Part shown: positions 45,796 to 54,707 of the stretch, piece by piece
Layout: every line of letters begins with the position of its first letter
Position numbering within the stretch: the first letter of the stretch is position 1
Source of the DNA: Parabacteroides massiliensis
GTDB taxonomy: Bacteria > Bacteroidota > Bacteroidia > Bacteroidales > Tannerellaceae
DNA length: 64,000 bases
Assembly (NCBI RefSeq): GCF_900155425.1
Contig: NZ_LT700191.1
Span: forward strand, 1,713,599-1,777,598
Reading direction: 5' to 3'
Made by a program: the position numbers and the translations under genes
Notes under the pieces: model-generated
Databases searched by the model: none
What the model was told of the DNA's origin: nothing
The model's input: the letters and a program-made list of their open reading frames with translations, nothing else

Positions 45796-45803
45796 CAAAA
45801 GTA
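45796..45803 (-). promoter_or_regulatory. Bacteroidetes -7 box for M16 gene
   Basis: On the minus strand TACTTTTG matches TAnnTTTG and lies 20 bases before the ATG at 45775. Confidence 0.5.
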
Positions 45804-45846
45804 CAAAAATATATGCCTCCGGCTGTGCAGGTATCATTAAAATAGA

Positions 45847-45854
45847 TACATTTG
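45847..45854 (+). promoter_or_regulatory. Bacteroidetes -7 box for SIS-domain gene
   Basis: TACATTTG matches TAnnTTTG, 44 bases before the ATG at 45899, and diverges from the M16 box about 45 bases away. Confidence 0.5.
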
Positions 45855-45898
45855 TACTTTGTTAAATTCATAACATATATAGAATCATTTTAGAAGCT

Positions 45899-46516
45899 AT
45901 GATAAACGAAGCAATCTCGTCTATTCTGCAACAAGAAGCTGAAGCTGTACGCAATATCCCGATAACCAGCGGTTATGAAGAGGCAGTGACACTCATTGTG
46001 AAACATGTGCATGAACTCGGTGGAAACCTGATCACCAGCGGTATGGGAAAAGCAGGGCAGATCGCCATGAACATCGCGACCACTTTCTGCTCGACCGGTA
46101 CGCCCGCCTACTTCCTGCATCCCAGTGAAGCACAACATGGCGACCTCGGTATCGTCCGCAAGAACGATGTCATGTTGCTCATCTCCAATTCCGGCAAGAC
46201 ACGCGAACTGCTTGAACTGGTGGAGTTGACACGTGGTCTTGTGCCGGAGATGCAGTTTATCGTGATCACCGGTAATCCGGACAGCCCGCTGGCAGGCGAA
46301 GCGACGATTTGCCTGCCGACCGGTGCGCCGAAAGAAGTGTGCCCCTTAGGACTCACCCCCACCACATCGACCACAGTCATGACGGTAATAGGCGACCTGC
46401 TGGTAGTCGGTACCATGAAGCGTATAAATTTCGGCTATCCCGATTATGCCAAACGGCATCATGGCGGTTACCTGGGTTCGAAAAGTCGCGAACAGTGTAA
46501 AAACGAAAACAGATAA
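45899..46516 (+). CDS. SIS-domain sugar-phosphate isomerase (arabinose-5-phosphate isomerase-like)
   Basis: This 205-residue cytosolic protein is one SIS domain: G-N-L-I-T-S-G-M-G-K-A-G-Q-I-A near 40-54, F-L-H-P-S-E-A-Q-H-G-D-L-G near 72-84, and L-L-I-S-N-S-G-K-T-R-E near 92-102. The H-P-x-E-A-x-H-G-D-L-G motif is that of KdsD/GutQ arabinose-5-phosphate isomerases. The C-terminal CBS pair of KdsD is missing, so it is either a short KdsD-like enzyme or another ketose-phosphate isomerase. It is followed five bases later by a PfkB sugar kinase, which suggests a joint pathway. Confidence 0.82.
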   Translation: MINEAISSILQQEAEAVRNIPITSGYEEAVTLIVKHVHELGGNLITSGMGKAGQIAMNIATTFCSTGTPAYFLHPSEAQHGDLGIVRKNDVMLLISNSGKTRELLELVELTRGLVPEMQFIVITGNPDSPLAGEATICLPTGAPKEVCPLGLTPTTSTTVMTVIGDLLVVGTMKRINFGYPDYAKRHHGGYLGSKSREQCKNENR

Positions 46517-46521
46517 GCAGC

Positions 46522-47451
46522 ATGAGGAAGGTAATCGGTATCGGAGAAACCATTCTCGACATCATCTTCAAGAACAACCAACCCCATGCGGCTGTGCCCG
46601 GCGGGTCGACTTTCAACGGCCTTATCTCGTTAGGCCGCCTCGGAGTGCCTGTCTCCTTCATCAGCGAAGTCGGCAATGACCATGTCGGTGACATCATTCG
46701 TGACTTCATGACGGAAAACAACCTTTCCACCCGCTATGTCGATCGTTTTCCGGACGGCAAAAGTCCAATCTCGCTCGCATTTTTGGATGGCGACAGTAAT
46801 GCCAACTATACCTTTTATAAGGACTATCCGAAGCAACGCCTCAATGTGCCCTTGCCGGAGATCAACGAAGACGATATTTTTATCTACGGTTCCTACTATT
46901 CACTGAATCCTGCGCTCAGAGGACGGATGGTTGAATTTCTCGATTATGCACGCCAGCGCAAGGCTATCCTTTACTACGATCCGAATTTCCGTAAGGCACA
47001 TGCCCACGAAGCGATACGCCTCGCCCCGACATTGCTCGAGAACTTCGAATATGCTGATATCGTACGCGGCTCGGACGAGGACTTCCTCAATATCTTCGGG
47101 GAGACCGACAGTGAAAAGGTCTATACCGACCATATCCGTTTCTACTGCGACCGCTTCATCACCACTCACGGAGCCGGAGGCGTGAATCTCTATCATGGAG
47201 ACTTACGCTGTCATTTCGACTCGCCTGCCATCCATCCGGTCAGTACGATCGGGGCTGGCGACAACTTCAATGCAGGCATTCTTTACGGGCTGTTAAAATA
47301 TAATGTCCGCCATTGCGACCTCGCCAATCTTTCCCGGGAGACGTGGGCGAACATCATCCGCTGCGGGATCGATCTGGCAGCCGAGGTTTGTTGCAGTTAC
47401 GATAATTACATTTCTAAAGAATTTGCAACTTCCTACCTCTCTCAGTCTTAA
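46522..47451 (+). CDS. PfkB-family carbohydrate kinase (fructokinase-like)
   Basis: This 309-residue cytosolic kinase opens with G-I-G-E-T-I-L-D-I-I-F and has the PfkB signature 1 region (G-G-S-T-F-N-G, with F-I-S-E-V-G-N-D-x-x-G-D) and the catalytic T-I-G244-A-G-D247-N-F-N-A-G anion hole with Asp247. The G-S-T-F-N motif resembles fructokinases. It starts five bases after the SIS-domain gene, and the pair would isomerise and phosphorylate a sugar. The exact substrate cannot be read. Confidence 0.9.
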   Translation: MRKVIGIGETILDIIFKNNQPHAAVPGGSTFNGLISLGRLGVPVSFISEVGNDHVGDIIRDFMTENNLSTRYVDRFPDGKSPISLAFLDGDSNANYTFYKDYPKQRLNVPLPEINEDDIFIYGSYYSLNPALRGRMVEFLDYARQRKAILYYDPNFRKAHAHEAIRLAPTLLENFEYADIVRGSDEDFLNIFGETDSEKVYTDHIRFYCDRFITTHGAGGVNLYHGDLRCHFDSPAIHPVSTIGAGDNFNAGILYGLLKYNVRHCDLANLSRETWANIIRCGIDLAAEVCCSYDNYISKEFATSYLSQS

Positions 47452-47500
47452 ATATCATTAACCGGGGAGATAAAGGGGTATAAAGACACATGTTTTTCAC

Positions 47501-47508
47501 TATCTTTG
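47501..47508 (+). promoter_or_regulatory. Bacteroidetes -7 box before phosphatase gene
   Basis: TATCTTTG matches TAnnTTTG. Transcription starting about seven bases later would begin at the in-frame ATG at 47515, so the ATG at 47530 is the better start. Confidence 0.5.
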
Positions 47509-47529
47509 CTTTGCATGAGTAGTAGAAGT

Positions 47530-48594
47530 ATGATATTGAAACGGATTCTTTTCTTGTTCACCAGTGTGACCTTATTGACAGGATGCAGCTCCGGCCGGGC
47601 ACCTGAAATTCGCGCTATATGCCTGCGTGACGACATCGGTAACTATATTATCAAATGGGAAACGGATCCCCATACCGACGGGATGATGAAACTTTATGTC
47701 TCCGATACTCCAAATTCTTTCGATATGTCGCAGCCGTGTAGCTATGCCGACATCAACGACGGAAGGGTGACTTACATCACGAACGACAACATTACCCGCA
47801 AATATTTTCTCCTGTCATTCAACGACAAGTACTTCCGTACGGTCGGCGCTCGCTCGGTACAGATGGACAGTGTGCAAAACTTGCGTGACATAGGAGGCTA
47901 TTTCAGCGAACACGAAAACCGTATGACTGGCTGGGGCAAGATATTCCGTTCGGGCGAGCTCAAATCGCTGAGCCGCAACGATACCATCCGGTTGGACAAC
48001 CTGAAGATAAAAACGGTTATCGACCTACGGGGAGAAGACGAGATCGCCCTCGCTCCGGAAAAATATGCAGGAGTAAATATCATCTCCATTCCGATCCCGG
48101 TAAAAGGAAAAGAGCAAATTACCCGGCGTTTGGAAGAAGGGCGCATACGTAAAGGTGACGGGCTTGTGTACATGCAGGACACCTATATCAGCTATGTGAC
48201 GGAAAACAGCGAACAGTTCGGTAAGGCCCTGAAAGTCTTCCTCGACAAGGACAACTATCCGATCCTTGTGAACTGCTCGATGGGAAAAGACCGTGCCGGT
48301 TTCCTGACAGCTATGCTGCTGACAGCCCTCGATGTGCCGGAAGAGACGATCATGAAGGACTATATGGCTTCCAATAACCACATAGACCTGCGCCACCTTG
48401 CCTATATGGCACGCGATCTTAATACGGATGCCCAAGAAACCATCACCGTGCTGCTCGGAGCAAACGAGACATGGCTGGATTTGGCTTTCCATAAGATAAA
48501 GAAAGAATATGGTTCGATCGATAAATATCTGTCGAAAGGATTGCATCTCACGGAAAAAGAGCGCGATACATTAAAAGATATCATACTAAACTAA
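47530..48594 (+). CDS. Tyrosine/serine protein phosphatase-like lipoprotein
   Basis: From the ATG at 47530 the product has 354 residues and a clean lipoprotein signal (M-I-L-K-R then L-L-T-G-C19-S-S). A short fibronectin-like N-terminal region (residues ~25-105) precedes a dual-specificity-type phosphatase domain with N-L-R-D-I-G-G-Y, V-I-D-L-R, and the P-loop C249-S-M-G-K-D-R255 (C-x5-R). N-L-R-D-x-G-G followed by the C-x5-R loop defines the Y_phosphatase3 family. The periplasmic or outer-membrane site means the substrate may be a phospho-sugar or lipid as well as a protein. The ATG at 47515 is an alternative start. Confidence 0.87.
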   Translation: MILKRILFLFTSVTLLTGCSSGRAPEIRAICLRDDIGNYIIKWETDPHTDGMMKLYVSDTPNSFDMSQPCSYADINDGRVTYITNDNITRKYFLLSFNDKYFRTVGARSVQMDSVQNLRDIGGYFSEHENRMTGWGKIFRSGELKSLSRNDTIRLDNLKIKTVIDLRGEDEIALAPEKYAGVNIISIPIPVKGKEQITRRLEEGRIRKGDGLVYMQDTYISYVTENSEQFGKALKVFLDKDNYPILVNCSMGKDRAGFLTAMLLTALDVPEETIMKDYMASNNHIDLRHLAYMARDLNTDAQETITVLLGANETWLDLAFHKIKKEYGSIDKYLSKGLHLTEKERDTLKDIILN

Positions 48595-48615
48595 TCGGTA
48601 TCCGAATTATTTGCG

Positions 48616-48623
48616 TACCTTTG
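48616..48623 (+). promoter_or_regulatory. Bacteroidetes -7 box for DEAD-box helicase
   Basis: TACCTTTG matches TAnnTTTG, 39 bases before the TTG start at 48663. Confidence 0.5.
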
Positions 48624-48662
48624 TCCCCACTCTGAATTTATTATATATACATATATCACATT

Positions 48663-50486
48663 TTGAAAACATTTGAAGAATTAGGAGTTGCCGCACCAAT
48701 ATTGAAGGCAATTCAAGAAATGGGCTACGAATCGCCCATGCCGGTACAGGAGGAAGTGATTCCTTTCCTACTGGGAGATGACAACGACGTAATTGCATTA
48801 GCACAGACAGGTACAGGAAAAACCGCTGCTTTCGGCCTTCCGATCCTGCAAAAAATCGATGTAACTACATATTGCCCCCAAGCACTCGTACTTTGTCCCA
48901 CTCGTGAGCTTTGTCTCCAGATTGCCGACGATCTGAATGACTACTCCAAGTATATCGACAACCTGAAGGTTCTCCCGGTATACGGAGGTTCCAGTATCGA
49001 GAGCCAGATCAAGACGTTGAAACGCGGTGTGCACGTAGTTGTGGCCACTCCGGGGCGCCTTCTGGACCTGATGAATCGTAAAACGGTAGACCTCAGCTTG
49101 GTGAAGAACGTCATCATGGACGAGGCGGACGAGATGCTCAACATGGGCTTCACCGACAGCATCAACGCAATTTTGGCCGAAGTGCCGGAAAACCGTAATA
49201 TGCTGCTCTTCTCAGCTACCATGCCGAAGGAGATCGCTGCCATCACGAAGAAGTATATGAAGAATCCGAAGGAAATCGTGATCGGCAACAAGAACGAAGG
49301 TAACAAGAATATCCGCGACATCTATTATATGGTGCAGGCACGCGACAAGTATCTGGCACTGAAACGCATCGCCGACTTCTACCCGAATATCTACGGCATC
49401 ATTTTCTGCCGTACTCGTAAGGAAACACAGGAGATCGCCGATAAACTGATACAGGACGGTTATAATGCCGACTCGTTGCATGGCGAACTGAGCCAGGCGC
49501 AACGCGACTACGTGATGCAGAAGTTCCGTGTCAAGAATATACAGTTGCTTGTCGCAACTGATGTGGCTGCTCGCGGCTTGGACGTGGATGACTTGACACA
49601 CGTGATCAACTACGGCCTGCCTGATGAAGTGGAATCCTATACACACCGCCGTGGGCGTACGGGGCGTGCCGGAAAGACTGGAGTCTCCATTTCGATCTGC
49701 CATGTGAAGGAGAAAGGCAAAATCCGCGAGATCGAACGGATCATCAACAAGAAATTCGAGAAAGGAGAAATGCCTACCGGACATGCCATCTGCGAAAAGC
49801 AACTTTTTAATCTTGTAGACCAGATAGAAAAGGTAAAAGTGAACGAAGAGGAGATTGCCTCTTTGATGCCTCAAATCTACCGTAAGCTGGAATGGTTGGA
49901 CAAGGAGGATATTATCAAACGGGTCGTTTCGCTCGAATTCAACCGTATGATCGACTACTATAAGGATGCCCACGAGATCCAGCAGGTGGACGAACGTTCT
50001 ACACGCGGTGAGCGTGGCGAACGCCGTGCTCATGCAAGTGAAGAAGGTTATTCACGCTTCTTCCTCAACTTCGGGAAGGCTGACGGGCTCTATCCGAACC
50101 AACTGATCGAACTGGTCAACAAATGTGTACCGGGCAAGGTGCGCATCGGCAAGATCGACTTGCGCGAAAACTATTCTTTCTTCGAAGTGGAAGATGGGGA
50201 AGCCCAGCGCGTGATGGACAGTATGAATGGTTTTGAAGTGGATGGACGCCGTATCTCCGTCGAGCCTGCACAGGGCAAGAAAGAGGATGGCGGGCGTGGA
50301 GGCAAACGCAGTTACGGCGGCCGGCATACCGATGACGGTTACAAGGGCAAACGTGGCGGTAAAGATAGCGGCCGCAGGGGAGGTGACCGTTCGGATCGCA
50401 CCTTCCGAAAAGACGAGCGCGATAGCGACCGTCCTTGGAAACGAACTGCTGCCGCACGCGATGCTCGCAAGAAAAGACGTTTTTGA
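48663..50486 (+). CDS. DEAD-box RNA helicase with DbpA-type RNA-binding domain
   Basis: This 607-residue protein starts with TTG at 48663; no earlier ATG fits, and K-T-F-E-E-L-G is the expected first segment of the Q-motif region. The helicase motifs are intact: A-Q-T-G-T-G-K-T (47-54), P-T-R-E-L (79-83), D153-E-A-D156, S-A-T (184-186), and H-R-R-G-R-T-G-R. A DbpA-like RNA-binding fold follows (R-F-F-L-N-F-G-K near 458-465), then a basic Gly/Arg-rich tail of about 60 residues. The layout is that of CsdA/DeaD-type helicases for ribosome assembly or RNA decay. Confidence 0.93.
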   Translation: MKTFEELGVAAPILKAIQEMGYESPMPVQEEVIPFLLGDDNDVIALAQTGTGKTAAFGLPILQKIDVTTYCPQALVLCPTRELCLQIADDLNDYSKYIDNLKVLPVYGGSSIESQIKTLKRGVHVVVATPGRLLDLMNRKTVDLSLVKNVIMDEADEMLNMGFTDSINAILAEVPENRNMLLFSATMPKEIAAITKKYMKNPKEIVIGNKNEGNKNIRDIYYMVQARDKYLALKRIADFYPNIYGIIFCRTRKETQEIADKLIQDGYNADSLHGELSQAQRDYVMQKFRVKNIQLLVATDVAARGLDVDDLTHVINYGLPDEVESYTHRRGRTGRAGKTGVSISICHVKEKGKIREIERIINKKFEKGEMPTGHAICEKQLFNLVDQIEKVKVNEEEIASLMPQIYRKLEWLDKEDIIKRVVSLEFNRMIDYYKDAHEIQQVDERSTRGERGERRAHASEEGYSRFFLNFGKADGLYPNQLIELVNKCVPGKVRIGKIDLRENYSFFEVEDGEAQRVMDSMNGFEVDGRRISVEPAQGKKEDGGRGGKRSYGGRHTDDGYKGKRGGKDSGRRGGDRSDRTFRKDERDSDRPWKRTAAARDARKKRRF

Positions 50487-50589
50487 GTATATGCTTGCAC
50501 TCTGTCGATATTCAATGCCGGAAATAATATTCTTTTAGCACATGAAGAGTATGATGAGGTAAGGAGGGTGGAAGTAGGGATAGTTAAAA

Positions 50590-50639
50590 GGTGAAAGTTG
50601 AAAGTTAAATACCGCTTGTCGGATCTTTCAACTTTCACC
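50590..50639. terminator. 15-bp hairpin between convergent helicase and guanylyltransferase genes
   Basis: GGTGAAAGTTGAAAG (50590-50604) pairs perfectly with CTTTCAACTTTCACC (50625-50639) around a 20-base loop. It lies between two convergent genes and could terminate both. The rest of 50487-50589 shows no feature. Confidence 0.7.
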
Positions 50640-50647
50640 CTTTCATT

Positions 50648-51727
50648 TTAATTAAATTCTTTGGCATATTTCATTTGGGCATCGGCAACGAATTGTTTGA
50701 TACGTTGTTCGTCCTCTTTTTTGCAGATCAGGAGGACGTTGCCGGATTCGGCCACTATACAGTCATTGATACCTTGTATGACAGCGAGGCGTTTCGGGTT
50801 GTCGAGCGCAACGATATTGCCGCTACTTTCGTACATCATCGCTTCGCTCTTTAGGAGCGCATTATTTTGTTCGTCTTTCTGCGCCAAATCAAACAGCGAT
50901 CCCCATGTTCCGAGATCGGCCCAGCCGAAGTCTGCGCACAGCATATACACGTTGTCTGCTTTTTCCATGATACCATAGTCAATGGAGATATTCAGGCAAT
51001 AAGGAAAATTCTCAGTAATGAAATCACGTTCTTCCGGCGTGTTGAACTTCTCTTTACCCAAATCGAAACGGAGGGAAATGTCCGGAAGGAATTTGGAGAA
51101 TGCCTCCAAGATGGCGTTGATGTTCCATACGAAAAGGCCGGAGTTCCAGAAAAATTCTCCGCTTTCCATGAAGACTTTAGCCAGTTCCAAATCCGGCTTT
51201 TCTGTAAAAGTCTTCACTTTCGTGAATTCTCCCAACATGATGTCACTGCTTTGGATATATCCGTAACCTGTTTCGGGACGGCTCGGCTTGATGCCTAATG
51301 TAACCAGTGCATTGTTGTTTTTTACAAAGTCGAGACCTTTTTGTACATCTTCCAGAAAGACGTCCTCTTTCAGGATCAGATGGTCGGATGGGGCTACGAC
51401 AATATTGGCATTCGGGTTACAGGCTTTGATGTGGTATGCCGCGTAAGCGATACAAGGAGCTGTATTACGACGTGCCGGTTCCAATAATATCTGCGATTCT
51501 CCCAATTCTGGTAATTGCTCTTTTACAAGTGAAGCGTATTGTTCATTTGTAACGATATAGATATTTTCGATTGGAATAATCTTGGAGAAACGATCGAATG
51601 TCATTTGTAGCAGCGACCGGCCTGTACCAAAAAAGTCAAGAAACTGTTTAGGGAAACTTTCTCTGCTGAGAGGCCAAAAACGGCTTCCGATTCCGCCGCC
51701 CATGATAACGCAATAATTATCTTTCAT
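50648..51727 (-). CDS. Mannose-1-phosphate guanylyltransferase
   Basis: This 359-residue cytosolic enzyme would make GDP-mannose from mannose 1-phosphate and GTP. The nucleotidyltransferase signature is V-I-M-G-G-G-I-G-S-R-F-W-P-L-S-R near residues 7-22, followed by P-K-Q-F-L. V-V-A-P-S-D-H and F-T-E-K-P near residues 109 and 174 complete the active site, and N-S-G-L-F-V-W is also typical. There is no C-terminal phosphomannose isomerase cupin domain, so it is the short monofunctional type. GDP-mannose feeds capsule, O-glycan and fucose synthesis. Confidence 0.92.
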   Translation of the reverse strand: MKDNYCVIMGGGIGSRFWPLSRESFPKQFLDFFGTGRSLLQMTFDRFSKIIPIENIYIVTNEQYASLVKEQLPELGESQILLEPARRNTAPCIAYAAYHIKACNPNANIVVAPSDHLILKEDVFLEDVQKGLDFVKNNNALVTLGIKPSRPETGYGYIQSSDIMLGEFTKVKTFTEKPDLELAKVFMESGEFFWNSGLFVWNINAILEAFSKFLPDISLRFDLGKEKFNTPEERDFITENFPYCLNISIDYGIMEKADNVYMLCADFGWADLGTWGSLFDLAQKDEQNNALLKSEAMMYESSGNIVALDNPKRLAVIQGINDCIVAESGNVLLICKKEDEQRIKQFVADAQMKYAKEFN

Positions 51728-51758
51728 GATGATCCAGGTTGTTTTTGTTATACTCTTA

Positions 51759-51766
51759 CAAAGTTA
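51759..51766 (-). promoter_or_regulatory. Bacteroidetes -7 box for mannose-1-phosphate guanylyltransferase
   Basis: On the minus strand TAACTTTG matches TAnnTTTG, 31 bases before the ATG at 51727. Confidence 0.45.
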
Positions 51767-51837
51767 ACGAAATATTCCGGGATTTCGTCTATCTGTAAAC
51801 CCTAAGAAGATATAAAATGAAAAAAAAGAGGAAAATG

Positions 51838-51868
51838 TTTGCAGGTTTAAAAATAATGGTTACCTTTG
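51838..51868 (+). promoter_or_regulatory. Full Bacteroidetes promoter of tRNA-Leu
   Basis: TTTG (51838-51841), a spacer of exactly 19 bases, and TACCTTTG (51861-51868) form a complete -33/-7 promoter. It is the best match in the window and serves as an internal standard for the other -7 boxes. The predicted start is about 15 bases before the mature tRNA. Confidence 0.75.
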
Positions 51869-51889
51869 CAACGCATTTCGGAAATAAAT

Positions 51890-51973
51890 GCCCAGATGGC
51901 GGAATTGGTAGACGCGCTGGTCTCAAACACCAGTGGATTCACTTCCATGCCGGTTCGATCCCGGCTCTGGGTA
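51890..51973 (+). tRNA. tRNA-Leu (anticodon CAA)
   Basis: This 84-nt gene folds as a class II tRNA. The acceptor stem is GCCCAGA with TCTGGGT (a G-U pair at 1-72) and the discriminator is A. The D-arm contains GGTAGACGCG. The anticodon stem CTGGT/ACCAG encloses CTCAAAC, giving anticodon CAA. There is a long variable arm, and the T-arm is GCCGG-TTCGATC-CCGGC. The CCA end is not encoded. It reads UUG codons. Confidence 0.95.
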
Positions 51974-51980
51974 CAAGGAT

Positions 51981-52018
51981 AAAAGCTAAGTTGTTGAATC
52001 ATCAATAACTTAGCTTTT
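51981..52018 (+). terminator. Intrinsic terminator after tRNA-Leu
   Basis: AAAAGCTAAGTT (51981-51992) pairs perfectly with AACTTAGCTTTT (52007-52018), and the T-rich run TTTTTCTTTT overlaps and follows the right arm. Confidence 0.85.
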
Positions 52019-52060
52019 TCTTTTATCTGAATTTTCCTCCACACGTGCAAAACTTTATTC

Positions 52061-52068
52061 TATCTTTG
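52061..52068 (+). promoter_or_regulatory. Bacteroidetes -7 box for acyltransferase gene
   Basis: TATCTTTG matches TAnnTTTG. It lies 70 bases before the ATG at 52139, leaving a leader of about 60 bases. Confidence 0.45.
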
Positions 52069-52138
52069 CCGTCCTGATTCCGTTTGCATGGCGGGCGGTT
52101 CTTAACCTGGAATATAAATTTAATAAAAAGCTAATATC

Positions 52139-53299
52139 ATGATGAAGAGTCAAAATCCGACAATCGCCCAATCGCATGTTGTTTGGTTGGATGTGGTACG
52201 TTTTGTCGCCATGTTTACCGTGGTTTGTTGCCATAGTGCGGACCCGTTTAATTTTTATCCTGGCGAACCTTCTGCCAATATCGACCAGATTAAGTTCTGG
52301 GGTGCGGCCTATGGATCATTCCTCCGTCCCTGCGTTCCTTTGTTTGTGATGATTACGGGTGCCTTGTTGCTGCCGGTAAGAGGCGACACTTCTGTCTTTT
52401 ATAAAAAAAGAATCAGCCGTGTCTTTTGGCCTTTCCTGATCTGGTCGGTGCTTTATAACCTGTTCCCTTGGATAACCGGATTACTTGGTCTGTCACCGGA
52501 GGTGATCTTGGACTTTTTCCCCTATTCGGGCGAAGAAGTGGCTCGCCAATCGTTGGTTGTTTCCTTGAAATACATTGCAGAGTTCCCTTTGAATTTCTCA
52601 ATTGTGGGTGTGCATATGTGGTATATTTATCTATTGATCGGGCTATACCTGTATCTGCCTGTTTTCTCTGCCTGGGTGGAGAAAGCCTCTGAGAAGGCCA
52701 AGTTGTGGTTTCTGGTAGCTTGGGGTGTGTCGACGCTGTTACCTTATTATTATCAGTTTGTTTCACCTTATATCTGGGGTGGTTGTTCCTGGAATTCTTT
52801 CAATATGTTGTATTATTTTGCCGGATTCAATGGCTACCTGCTTTTAGGTCATTACTTGCGTAATCATGATTGGAAATTAGGTAAGATATTGTTAGTCGGA
52901 ATCCCGATGTTTGTGCTCGGATATGGTGTGACTTTTTGTGGCTTCCGTTATGTTACCGCATTGTCGGAGTATAGCGAAGAATTATTGGAACTTTTCTTTA
53001 CCTATTGTTCTCTTAATGTAGTGATGATGACAATTCCGGTCTTTCTATTGGCAAAAAAGGTGAACGTTCGGTCCGAAAGGCTCAAGAGCCTGCTGTCGAA
53101 CCTGACGACTTGCGGGTTTGGCGTCTATATGGTGCATTATTTCTTTACCGGTCCAAGTGTTGTTCTGATGCGTGCCCTGCATGTCCCGGTTGCATTGCAG
53201 ATACCTGCCGCCGCGGTTGTCGCATTTGGTATTTCCTGGCTGGTCGTCGCTGCTATTTACCGTTTGATGGGGAAAAAGGCCAGATATGTTGTAGGGTAA
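52139..53299 (+). CDS. Acyltransferase-3 family membrane protein
   Basis: This 386-residue inner-membrane protein has about ten hydrophobic segments. The N-terminal V-V-W-L-D-V-V-R-F-V-A-M-F-T-V-V-C-C-H-S, with R and H in the first helix, is the signature of acyltransferase-3 (OafA/YrhL-type) enzymes, which transfer acetyl or other acyl groups to cell-surface glycans. The K-K-R-I-S-R-V-F-W-P-F motif after helix 2 is also typical. No SGNH domain is fused. It is monocistronic, and the glycan target is unknown. Confidence 0.87.
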   Translation: MMKSQNPTIAQSHVVWLDVVRFVAMFTVVCCHSADPFNFYPGEPSANIDQIKFWGAAYGSFLRPCVPLFVMITGALLLPVRGDTSVFYKKRISRVFWPFLIWSVLYNLFPWITGLLGLSPEVILDFFPYSGEEVARQSLVVSLKYIAEFPLNFSIVGVHMWYIYLLIGLYLYLPVFSAWVEKASEKAKLWFLVAWGVSTLLPYYYQFVSPYIWGGCSWNSFNMLYYFAGFNGYLLLGHYLRNHDWKLGKILLVGIPMFVLGYGVTFCGFRYVTALSEYSEELLELFFTYCSLNVVMMTIPVFLLAKKVNVRSERLKSLLSNLTTCGFGVYMVHYFFTGPSVVLMRALHVPVALQIPAAAVVAFGISWLVVAAIYRLMGKKARYVVG

Positions 53300-53403
53300 T
53301 ATCTTTAAATATAAGGCTTGAAGCAAGGTCGTAGATGGCGTGTTTTTAACCATTATGCAGCCCAAATGCAAGAATGTTGATTCCTTGGTATGGAAAAATG
53401 CTG

Positions 53404-53411
53404 TATTTTTG
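53404..53411 (+). promoter_or_regulatory. Bacteroidetes -7 box for FucP-type permease
   Basis: TATTTTTG matches TAnnTTTG, 76 bases before the ATG at 53488. Confidence 0.45.
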
Positions 53412-53487
53412 TAGCATTAGTCTGATGACGACGTTACATACAATCCGGTGTAAATGAATAGATGAGTATAAAACAAATAACAATAAA

Positions 53488-54699
53488 ATGGAAAAAGTAA
53501 AGAAATCGTTGGTAAAGAAAGAGTATCTGGTTCCTTTTGTATTAGTCACTTCTCTGTTTTTCTTATGGGGATTTGCACATGCTATTTTGGATGTCTTGAA
53601 CAAACATTTCCAGGAAGCGCTTGTCATGACGAAAGCCCATTCCGCTTTGATCCAGGCCACGATGTATACGGGTTATTTTACGATGGCTATCCCGGCCGGA
53701 CTTTTTATTAATAAATACGGATACCGCCAAGGGGTGGTGTTCGGTCTGATTCTCTATGGGATCGGATCATTGCTTTTCATTCCGAGCGAACAGTTGATGT
53801 CGTTCAACTTCTTCCTCTTTTCCCTGTTTGTGATCGGTTGCGGACTGACGTTTTTGGAGACGGCCGCCAATCCCTACGTGACGGAGCTTGGAGATCGCGA
53901 AACGGCTGCCAGCCGTTTGAACCTGGCCCAATCCTTCAACGGGTTAGGTTGTATCTGTGCACCTGTGATCGGGGGGATGCTGCTGTTTTCCGGTAACGGT
54001 GAAGCTAACATTGCTTTGCCCTATACCGTGATGGGCGTAGTCGTCCTGTCTGTTGCTCTTATTTTCTTCCGCATCCGCCTGCCGGAGATCAACCATGACG
54101 ATTGCGAAGAGACGGCAGCAGAGGCAAAAGCCGGATTGAAAGGATTGTGGAAACACCGCTGTTTTACTTGGGGCGTGATAGCTTTGTTCTGCTACGAAAT
54201 AGCGGAAATATCGATTAACAGTTTCTTTATCAACTATGTGACCGACGACGGATGGATGGATGCTCACGATGCCTCGATCGTTCTTTCATTCGGCGGTTTG
54301 GGCCTGTTCATGGTCGGGCGTATTATCGGCAGCTGGGTTATGAGTTATATTCGGGCGGAGAAAGTCTTGTTTATATGTGCGATCTTCACTGTTTTGGGGG
54401 CTTTGTTCATTACTCTGAATTTGGGAGTCTTGTCGAAAGGGGCTTTATTCGCCTGTTATATCTTTGAGGCCATTATGTTCCCGACCATCTTTGCTATTTC
54501 ACTGAGAGGTTTGGGCGACTATACCAAACGTGCTTCGTCCTTCCTGATGATGTCCCCGGTTGGTGGTGCGGTCGGACCGTTATTGATGGGTTATGTAGCC
54601 GACATTTCGACGATGTCGTTTTCGTTTGTCGTGCCGCTGTTCGGGTATGCCGTGGTGCTTATTTATTCCTATATGGTGATGGCTAAGAAGCTGTGTTGA
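53488..54699 (+). CDS. FucP-type MFS sugar permease
   Basis: This 403-residue inner-membrane transporter has 12 hydrophobic segments and belongs to the fucose:H+ symporter branch of the MFS. F-F-L-W-G-F-A-H-A-I-L-D-V-L-N-K-H-F-Q in helix 1 matches the FucP signature, and F-L-E-T-A-A-N-P-Y-V-T near residue 128 is the other family motif. Substrates in this branch include L-fucose, glucose, galactose and N-acetyl sugars, so the exact sugar is open. A complete insertion sequence lies directly after its stop codon. Confidence 0.9.
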   Translation: MEKVKKSLVKKEYLVPFVLVTSLFFLWGFAHAILDVLNKHFQEALVMTKAHSALIQATMYTGYFTMAIPAGLFINKYGYRQGVVFGLILYGIGSLLFIPSEQLMSFNFFLFSLFVIGCGLTFLETAANPYVTELGDRETAASRLNLAQSFNGLGCICAPVIGGMLLFSGNGEANIALPYTVMGVVVLSVALIFFRIRLPEINHDDCEETAAEAKAGLKGLWKHRCFTWGVIALFCYEIAEISINSFFINYVTDDGWMDAHDASIVLSFGGLGLFMVGRIIGSWVMSYIRAEKVLFICAIFTVLGALFITLNLGVLSKGALFACYIFEAIMFPTIFAISLRGLGDYTKRASSFLMMSPVGGAVGPLLMGYVADISTMSFSFVVPLFGYAVVLIYSYMVMAKKLC

Positions 54700-54707
54700 T
54701 TTATAAT
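54700..54707 (+). repeat. Left target-site duplication of IS
   Basis: TTTATAAT directly before the left inverted repeat; the exact copy is at 55787-55794. It starts one base after the permease stop codon. Confidence 0.8.

Noticed and set aside
45776..45871. N-terminal extension of the M16 peptidase
   Set aside because: The extension covers promoter boxes of both divergent genes and lacks any similarity to the family; M-E-K-D-Y-F at 45775 is the natural start.
51817..52008. A 63-codon plus-strand frame
   Set aside because: It runs through the tRNA-Leu gene, its promoter and half of its terminator, and has no protein family features.
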